Shown in pieces: positions 34,881 to 41,841 of a stretch of 41,841 nucleotides of DNA; position 1 is the stretch's first letter, and every line of letters starts with the position of its first letter. The notes below the pieces were generated by a model that made no database searches, was not told the DNA's origin, and saw only the letters and a program-made list of their open reading frames with translations. Source of the stretch: Hirudo medicinalis (taxonomy: Eukaryota; Annelida; Clitellata; Hirudinida; Hirudinidae); assembly GCA_011800805.1 (NCBI GenBank), contig MPNW01000445.1, positions 5,812 to 47,652 of the forward strand. Direction: 5' to 3'. The position numbers were made by a program, and so were the translations under genes.

Positions 34881-37800
34881 CAATTAACAACAACAATAAT
34901 AACAAATAACAATAACAATAATAATACATTTAAATTATAATTGTTTATATAGTACTAAGATTGATTTCATTAAGTCAATTTCAAAAGTCTTATGTTACTC
35001 CAAATGTAATCAACTGCTGTTGAAAAACAGCATCAGTATTTATAATGATGATACAAAACATAATGATGAGAACTATGCTGATGGTAATAGTCATGATCTC
35101 TGGCTCTGATTTGGGTCACCTGGGTCATTCTCTGGATGTAGTCAAAGCTCTCACAGATCTGTCTGTTGACACTTGCCTGAGTGCTATCTCCGATAACCTG
35201 TATTATTAATATTATTATTATTATTATCATTATTATTATTATACTGCATAATTATGGCAATTATTTTAAATTATAATAAGCACAATGTAACAGTGTACAT
35301 TGTACTATTCACATGAATCCATAAATTTCATCCAATCACGGATGAAAGATCTAACAACACAACCACTTCATTTCCAGTGATGCTCCATGATAATTAATCA
35401 TCGTCATCACCACCACCACCACCACCACCATCACCACTACCACCTTCATCATCATCGTCATCATAACCACGTCATCGTCATCATTATTATCACTGACCAG
35501 AGGAGCCTTGAAGGAAAGCATCAACAAAAACATCATCAATCGGAAGGCTGTTAATTAAGCGGATACAAAAGAAGCATTAAAGAGACACGACTTCCTCGAC
35601 AGACGTGGATTGATCGATAACATGACGATGAGTGAGTGACTTTGTCGGTGAAGAGTGACGACGATGAAGACGATTATAACTATGTTGACGATAGCGATCA
35701 TTTTGAAGATAATGCAAATTAAAGCAATTTGTTTCCTGACATGTTTTTTTAACTGAAGTCCAACCAATCAGCCAACCGACCGACCGACCAACCAGTCAAC
35801 ACCGGTTGGAGTACTGGTTGGTAACCCTTGCTATTGATTGCATGGATTACATGGAGTAATCGGAGTTCTCTCAATTACAGGTGAAGGAAACAACCTCAAA
35901 ATCCCTACCATTACTGGACCAAAGCAAGTTTTTGCACAAAAGCAGGAAAAATAATCAATCAGTTTGACTGGAAAAAAGGAATATCTTGCAACCATTCTAA
36001 AGGTGTTGGCCTTAAATAGCAAATAAACAACAACAACAACAACAACAACAAACAAAACAAGCCAAACAGTATCTCACAAGAAATTATGCTGATGTTGATG
36101 ATGATCATCATCACGACTGCGAACAGGCCCAGTGTTTGATAAGTAATCGGTGAGCATTTCACCTGTATTGCTTTCTGTCCACAACAACACGCAACAACTC
36201 TGCAGTCACAACAATAGGCGGCAGGAAAACAAGTACGCAGTAGTGGCAGTGATGATGATGATGATGATGATGACAACAACGACGATGACGACCGTGGTGA
36301 TGATGATGACGATGATGATGATGATAGTCCTCTGACAACAGCCTTATCGGTTGTCGTAGTTTGTAAAGGTTTCCACAACAGCATCCAATCCAATGGAAGT
36401 CATTAATTGGAAAATAAGGGCACTGGAAAGATAAAAGAATCACTCCTGATAGTGACGGAGTGGAGTTGGCATATGTTGATGTTTATCAATCAATCTGTTA
36501 TTTACCATCAACCCATCCATCCACGATCTATCCAACCACCCACCCACCCATCCATCCATCCATCCATCCATCCATCCATCCACGATCTATCTACCCATCC
36601 ATCCACCCAAACCTACCCATTCTTCCTACCATCTTTCCAGCCATTAAGGAGTGGAGTAAACAAATCTTTCTCAGCTCCTATTTCAAGGGAGCAAAGACAT
36701 TAGAGCTCACTTTTGATCTTCTTGTTTGTTTATTTGTATTGCGTAGATACATATCGAGGCTGTTAGTCATGCCCATTCTTTTGCTTCAAAGGATCTTCCC
36801 CTATTACGAGCAACTGAAGCGTATTATTCGAATAATTCGGGCCTGTATTCGGGTGGACAGTTTCAATATGTCACCATGTTAGCCCACTCCTGCTGGGTGA
36901 TTCAAAATGAGTTTTTGAATGAAACCAGTTTTCAGGAATGAAATTCTATGTTTAAGTGGCACAACGACCTACAACAACCATCCACAATCCAAACCTCCAT
37001 GTTGCTTGTTTCTATCTTTATTTTTTATCCATGTTTGGAAATTTAAAAAAACCAGAAGACTTCATCCTACAACTTAATCTCATCAACCAATCCATTCATC
37101 CATCCAATAACCCATCCAACCAACCACCCTCACGGCCGTCCGTCCATCCAATCGACCACAGAACCACCCAAACTCACAGAATCCGCCTGCTCGACAATCT
37201 TCGCTTCCATGGCCAGGCAGTTCTTGATGGTCCTGACGAGGTTCATGGGATTGCTGCTGTACATCTGCCTGAACTGGGCAGCACTCTCCTGGAGTTTCAG
37301 CTTGATCAGGAAGACCTCGTCGTTGCTCAACTCTTGGGCCTTCTCCTCCATCATCTGGATGAGCTGCTCGCAGAACTGGATGGCGTACTTCTCGTTCTCC
37401 GGGTTGTCCTCATCCAGGTCGTTCCTGGAGAAGTAGGAAAAGAGTAGTTGAAGTTTGTAATGGTTGGTTGATGGATTGAAAGATGGATGGTTTGTTGAAT
37501 GTGAGTGAGTGGGCTGAAATGGTTGGTCCAATAGGTCATGGGTCTGATTAATATTCATAAAAGGGTGGAGCCAAACACAGCCTCATCCAAATATTCATCA
37601 GTGCACCTGAGCAGCACGAGATGACAGAGGCATTATGCCAGGCAAAAAAACAACAACAACTACATCAACTCGTGTTGGAGTCCATTGTAATCCGTCACCG
37701 TGGAAACTAAAACACGCCCAAAAAACCTGCAAATTGACTCGGCCAGACGAGGAGGTGTCTAAACTTTCATCATCATCACCACCGGTGATGACACCAGTGT

Positions 37801-39182
37801 TACAAATGTTACTTGAAAATAATGAAAATGCATGATGATAATTATGATAGTGATTACGGTCCAACGATTTTTAATTAATCTGAAATTTTAGAACTCAATC
37901 GTCATGCAAATGGATGATTAAAAAAATATTTATCAGATAAAACATTAATTAACTTGAAAAAATAATAAATTCCAAAATTAAGAAAAAAATACTTTTCAGC
38001 TCAAAAGAGGATCAACTGAATTTGAAGAAAATGAAGACAGAGAACAAAACAGAAATATCCTCCATCCAGAAATAGCACCATAGAATATTCAGCGCTACAT
38101 AAATGAACGTAAGATTTCAAAGAGTAAGATGACTGGAATGAATATCAGGTCTACAGGAGATATGGTAGCCAGCCAACGAAAATAAACCCCAGACCAGATT
38201 AACAAAAACAAATCATTTACCGAGCTGGTAACTATTTCCGATGAAGGTCGGATTTTCGACTCAATGCATAAGATTTTCAATATTATCGTTACAGTCTGCA
38301 TTACAGCACAGGCCATTATTGGTGCATTATAAATTGTAACTTAAACATTAAAAATTATCAATATAACAATAATAAAAATATTAATAATAATAATAATAGC
38401 AATAATAAATTAAGCGAATATTATTGTTAATGGCTCTCATGACATTACAACGACATTACAAGACCATGTGAAGGAGTGCACGACATAGCCTAACGTTCGC
38501 ATTAAGATTTTTTTAAGCACCAAATTTTCAACTTCAGCCTCGAGCACGTGATATTACACAAACAAATATCACAAAACAAATTCTCCAAATTACTGCTGCC
38601 TGCAATATTTCTTATACCACGCTGAAAATTTAAAAAAAGAAAATTAAAAAAAAAAAAGGCCGACAAATCGAGAAAATAATGAAATAAAAATCTTGATTTA
38701 ATGAAGATCAAAAGAAGGAATAACTGATAACTAAGAGCAAATGGACGAAAGTCTCCAACTGCAACAATAGTAATTGACAAGCAACTTGATTTCACAAACA
38801 CGTTGTGAAGGTGTTAAACAGAATGGAAGACTGGAACGAGTCATGAACGATTATCAAACCCATCACCAACACCCCATTCATCATCATCACCATCTTCATC
38901 GTCATTGCCACCACCATAGTCATCATAATCACCACCACCACCACCACCATCGTCGACGTCGTCATCATCACCTTTACCATCATAGTCATCATCATCATTG
39001 CCATCATAGTCATCATCATATTCGTCGCCACCAAGCAACCATCGTCCAGCAACTGACCATGGTTGGCTCTCAATCCACTGGGCAAAGAAGTGTCTGACTT
39101 CGATGGGGAAGTTGGGTCCGTAGATGTTCTGAACCTGTTTGTAGGTTTCACTTGCCGTCTGAACACGTGCCCACAGAGCCAT
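26291..39182 (-). CDS. STAT5-like: STAT transcription factor, STAT5-like, with a frame break in the SH2 domain
   Basis: Cytokine-signalling transcription factor activated by JAK phosphorylation. Exons (complement): 39058..39182, 37178..37424, 35120..35197, 34300..34381, 32010..32143, 31576..31727, 30983..31144, 30728..30862, 30169..30304, 29718..29759, 29453..29533, 29141..29233, 28713..28901, 28512..28606, 27831..27973, 27403..27557, 27247..27311, 26969..27018, 26291..26459. Domains in order: N-domain ([23 protein letters not shown]), coiled coil ([28 protein letters not shown]), DNA-binding ([29 protein letters not shown]), linker ([18 protein letters not shown]), SH2 ([19 protein letters not shown] with the pTyr-binding Arg), the activation Tyr in GYIKPNL, and a short acidic C-terminus. 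Every junction keeps phase except exon 27403..27557, where [13 protein letters not shown] and [10 protein letters not shown] lie in different frames. About 782 residues if that break is repaired, close to vertebrate STAT5. Confidence 0.92.
26658..26675. repeat. (TA)n tract
   Basis: Pure TA dinucleotide run in the last STAT intron. Confidence 0.8.
27403..27557 (-). pseudogene. STAT exon with internal frame break (SH2 domain)
   Basis: The incoming phase (A|AC) and outgoing phase (G|GTGAGT) require a core length divisible by three, but the exon is 155 nt and leaves two bases over. Family residues switch frame at CGCATCAGGGCC. Compared with STAT5 about five residues are missing there, which fits a 16-nt loss. 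This may be a genuine deletion allele or an assembly error. Confidence 0.7.
29815..29910. repeat. AAT/GAATG-rich degenerate repeat in STAT intron
   Basis: Runs of GAATGAATGAATGAAC followed by ACAAATA-type units. Confidence 0.6.
30866..30926. repeat. (ATCA)n tetranucleotide repeat
   Basis: AATCAATCAATCGATCAATC units beginning a few bases beyond the acceptor of STAT exon 30728..30862. Confidence 0.8.
33003..33044. repeat. (CAT/CAC)n repeat
   Basis: Histidine-coding-like CATCATCACC run in a STAT intron. Bases 33340-33370 hold a separate GAC/GAT run. Confidence 0.75.
33995..34035. repeat. (CAT)n microsatellite
   Basis: Pure CATCATCAT run in the STAT intron between exons 34300..34381 and 32010..32143. 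Confidence 0.85.
34613..34956. repeat. Tandem duplication of an AAT-rich block joined at an ambiguous base
   Basis: Two copies of one block: TAGTAATTTTTA, then (AAT)n, then AACAACAACAAT, then TACATTTAAATTATAATTG and TTTATATAGTAC. Copy 1 spans about 34613-34791 and copy 2 about 34793-34956, differing in AAT number. The single N of the window (34792) sits exactly at the junction. Confidence 0.85.
35205..35245. repeat. (ATT)n repeat
   Basis: ATT triplets directly upstream of the acceptor of STAT exon 35120..35197. Confidence 0.75.
35397..35495. repeat. (CAC/CAT)n repeat
   Basis: CACCACCACC run grading into CATCATCGTC in a STAT intron. Confidence 0.75.
36248..36328. repeat. (GAT/GAC)n repeat
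   Basis: GATGATGATG with GAC interruptions; it yields poly-Ser, poly-His and poly-Met shadow frames. Confidence 0.8.
36505..36620. repeat. (CATC)n repeat
   Basis: CCATCCATCCATCC array with CACGATCTATC interruptions. A weaker block of the same kind is at 37085-37150. Confidence 0.85.
38865..39035. repeat. Imperfect (CAT/CAC)n repeat adjoining first coding STAT exon
   Basis: Starts some 20 nt inside the intron after the donor of exon 39058..39182. It makes an Asp-rich frame that reads on from the exon on the minus strand, but the STAT N-domain continues at 37424, so the repeat is intronic. Confidence 0.8.
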
Positions 39183-39239
39183 GTGCTTGTTGACCTCCTT
39201 GTGTCTTCTCTTGGTTCGATGCCTTCTTTCAAGGGAGCT
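39183..39239 (-). other. Probable 5' UTR part of first STAT coding exon
   Basis: A minus-strand acceptor (CTCCTTCCAG) ends at about 39240, 57 nt before the ATG. Further noncoding 5' exons should lie to the right. Confidence 0.5.
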
Positions 39240-39495
39240 GGAAGGAGTGGAAAAACCCAACTTTCAATTTTCTAATTCGTTTAAAAACTAACCCAGCCTT
39301 CGATTAGTAACAAAATGAAGAGTTTGATATTCACGAGTTGATTGCTAGTCGAGATAATTCGATACGCTTTATTGGGAGAAGAAAACAATTTGCGCTACAT
39401 AATTTAAAATAAATCATTCACTTGGAGAATGAATTTATTTCAGGTTTAACAAAATGTTCAGCTGAACTTGACTACATGGAACTTTCCTACCGATC

Positions 39496-39496
39496 G

Positions 39497-39530
<34 letters not shown>

Positions 39531-39533
39531 TAC
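39496..39533. repeat. (ATCA)n repeat
   Basis: ATCAATCAATCAATC run, partly mirrored by GATTGAATCAATCGATTG just after it. Confidence 0.85.
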
Positions 39534-40550
39534 TGAATCAAACAATCACTGATTGAATCAATCGATTGACCTATCAATAAACTACTAATGAATTCAGAGC
39601 ATCAACCAATTCCTCAGATAAACATCAACTTTCAAGTGAGAGCTAACTTCTTCTAAACATCCTAAACACAACAGCCGAACACCTGAGAGCTATAAATATC
39701 TCTCCGTGAATATTAAATAGGCCCACAGATGTTACTTAATATTCATGAGGAGGAATGTGTGGGACGATATGCATGTACTCTCGGCATGAGTACGCCACCT
39801 AGCTGTTGACCTATTTAAGGGCTTGTGACCTACTTAAAGAGGTGGCATACTAGCGAGAATGAACCAGAAGACCGTACCGTATAAGGTCAATGAATAATAA
39901 ACAATAGCAAATAATTAATCAATTTACTAAATTGATTAAATTTGTTCACAAAATTCCATTAATGTGTTTTGATTGCAACAACCATGCGAGGAGTAGGTTC
40001 TCACAGACAAAAACACTCTTTCCTCTAATTAAGAAACTAAGAATTAATAAAAAAAAAAGCTAAAAATAATATAATTAATAATAAATAGTGTAATTATAAT
40101 TACAACGCGGTAATTATTCATAATAAACAATCCAGGGATCATAAATGACGTCAAACGTTCAAAGTGAAGTCGGCAACTTGAATATTCAATCAGGCCTTAC
40201 AATAATCAGTAACGATTGACTGGTTAGTTAGTTAGTTCTCATGTCTCATGAATATTCAACGAGCTAATTTGTTATCGTCAGCAAAAATTCATCGAAGATG
40301 GAAACTCGTAAACTCCATTGGAATCCGAGTGGGTGGCATCCATGGATACTCATCCATGATGTGTCCTCCTTCTTTTCATCAAACTAAGACGTGATACCAC
40401 AAAAAATTCTGGGTCAGCAACTGAAAAAGCAGGAAGAAGCTGAAAGAAATGGAAGAACAGGAGAGCAGACGATCGACGGAAGCGAATTAAAGTGGCGCGA
40501 AAATAAAAAGTTAATGGAAACGACAAGGTCAATAAGTAGAGGGTGAGAAT
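39534..40550. other. AT-rich STAT 5' intron or flank
   Basis: No gene seen. The heptamer ATATTCA and the word ATTCATGAG recur near 39741, 40180 and 40250. No promoter element is clear. Confidence 0.4.
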
Positions 40551-40564
40551 GAAGGGTGGATAGA

Positions 40565-40690
40565 TGGAAGAAATGAATGAAGGATGGAAGAAAGGAATGA
40601 ATGATGGATGGAAGAAAGGAATGAATGATGGATGGAAGAAAGGAATGAATGATGGATGGATGAAAGGAATGAATGATGGATTGATGAAAG
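40565..40690. repeat. Minisatellite, 24-bp unit
   Basis: About five units of GGATGGAAGAAAGGAATGAAT plus GAT, the last ones drifting to GATGGATGGATGAAAGG. Confidence 0.85.
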
Positions 40691-40842
40691 GAGGCATGGA
40701 GGAGTTTGATGTTCCTCCAAAACAATGCAATTCCACGGAAGGTTTTGTGGCAACGTGAAATTTCCTCATCGATTTCTAATGAAAAAATTACAAAAAAAAA
40801 AAAAATAAAAATAAATAAAAATGCCAATGAATGGCGACCAGG

Positions 40843-40970
40843 ATGACGACGATGAAGATGGCGGAAGTAATGATGATGATGATTTGATGTTGGTGGTGAT
40901 GATGAAAACGATTGATGATGCTGGTGATGATGATGATAACGATTGATGATGCTGGTGATGATGATGGTCG
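40843..40970. repeat. (GAT)n-rich block with a duplicated 36-bp segment
   Basis: AACGATTGATGATGCTGGTG occurs twice, at about 40909 and about 40939, embedded in GAT triplets. Confidence 0.75.
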
Positions 40971-41114
40971 CAGTAAGAGAAAGGATCGATGGTATCGACG
41001 CATGAATGACGCCATGCAGATGGTTTGAATGAAGAGGTGAACGACAAAACCCTTAATTGAAAAAACTTGCAGGTGTTAACCAGGATTGTTACAAACTCTG
41101 ACATCAAAATTTCC

Positions 41115-41190
41115 TAGAATCCATCATCATCTTCATCATCACCACCATCACCACCATAATCATCACCATCACCAACACTCCAACCGACCA
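41115..41190. repeat. (CAT/CAC)n repeat
   Basis: CATCATCATCTTCATCATCACC-type run, mirror composition of the GAT block at 40843. Confidence 0.75.
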
Positions 41191-41577
41191 TGACATGCTC
41201 TCGATCCGTTTAGATTGACCCGACAATGCATTTATAAAGCCAGGAGATTATACAAGATTCCACATAGTGATGTTGAAGAAAGATGATTTCTTGGATGAGT
41301 GGGTGGATGAGTAGGTGAGTGAGTATGTAGGTGGAACGGATGGTTTGAACATGGCCCTGAGTCAACACTCCTACGTTTTGCTGAAGAGGACGACGATGAG
41401 GATGTTGTTGTTAATGATGATGACGATGACGATGATGATGGTGAACCAACATCAAATCAAGACAAACAATGTGGTTTCGACGTATTATCACAGAAAATAA
41501 AAAAAAAAGAGTTCCATAGTTTTAAAGAGTTTTCGATGGATTCATTCATCTCCTATTCACTTCTTCTTACATCTTTC

Positions 41578-41841
41578 ATCTCCATACCTATTCATCCACC
41601 CATCCATCCACCCATCCATCCAACCACCCCTCCATCCATTCATCCATCCATCGAATCAGCCATCCCGATAACATCCACTCATCCATCCATCCAACCACCC
41701 ATCCATCCATTCATCCATCCATCGAATCAGCCATCCCGATAACATCCACTCATCCATCCATCCACCCATCCACCCCTCATACCCGATAACATCCACTCAT
41801 CCATCCATCCATCCATCCATCCGCCCCTCATACCCGATAAC
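41578..41841. repeat. CATC-based minisatellite with a higher-order unit, open at right edge
   Basis: CATCCATCC tetramers are organised into longer units each carrying CCCGATAACATCCACTCATC. That core occurs at about 41665, 41735 and 41783, and CCCGATAAC closes the window. The array continues past the right edge. Confidence 0.85.

Noticed and set aside
36407..36882. Frames over the CATC array (PSIHPSIH repeats and following residues)
   Set aside because: Simple-repeat translations inside a STAT intron, with no domain beyond the repeat.
38841..39057. Extension of the first STAT coding exon into an Asp-rich tail on the minus strand
   Set aside because: A GTCAGT donor follows ESQPW, and the next N-domain segment ([10 protein letters not shown]) lies in phase at 37424, so the Asp-rich part is intronic repeat.

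Overview
This is a gene-dense stretch of an animal nuclear genome. It has split genes with mostly GT-AG introns, AATAAA signals after several stop codons, AT-rich intergenic DNA, CpG-rich blocks near some 5' ends, and many triplet and tetranucleotide repeats (GAT/ATC, AAT, CATC). A STAT5/6-type STAT, a muscleblind-type CCCH protein, a LARP1-family protein and a CDK1/2-like kinase place it in Metazoa. I cannot name the phylum; an invertebrate is likely. All gene models were joined by hand from splice sites, reading phase and protein-family knowledge, with no database search.

Layout. 1-3.4 kb: two divergent genes resembling the ligand-binding domain of pentameric ligand-gated ion channels (pLGICs). 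The minus-strand one runs off the left edge and carries a frame break. The plus-strand one stops before any membrane segments. 3.7-5.5 kb: an acidic protein with a tandem Asp-Ala-Asn-Pro-Gly-Gly repeat and a Cys-rich tail, resembling the histidine-rich Ca2+-binding protein (HRC) group. 7.1-10.8 kb: an unrecognised coiled-coil gene (+) with a possible tRNA-derived element in an intron. 12.2-14.7 kb: a ten-exon LARP1-family gene (-) that ends without a DM15 region. 16.8-19.2 kb: a muscleblind-like gene (+) with four CCCH fingers. 19.6-21.5 kb: a CDK (-) with a PFTAIRE C-helix. 21.5-26 kb: mostly noncoding, with two CpG-rich promoter-like blocks. 26.3-39.2 kb: a STAT5-like gene (-) of at least 19 coding exons, with introns swollen by microsatellites and one frame break in the SH2 domain. 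39.2-41.8 kb: 5' intron or flank rich in minisatellites.

The genes do not form a functional pathway. Their arrangement is ordinary: the coiled-coil and LARP1 genes converge, LARP1 and muscleblind diverge, and muscleblind and CDK converge with close 3' ends. The points most worth following up are the Cys-less pLGIC pair, LARP1 without DM15, the PFTAIRE-bearing CDK1/2-like kinase, the muscleblind gene with its GC-AG intron, and the exon-length arithmetic that shows a frame break in STAT.
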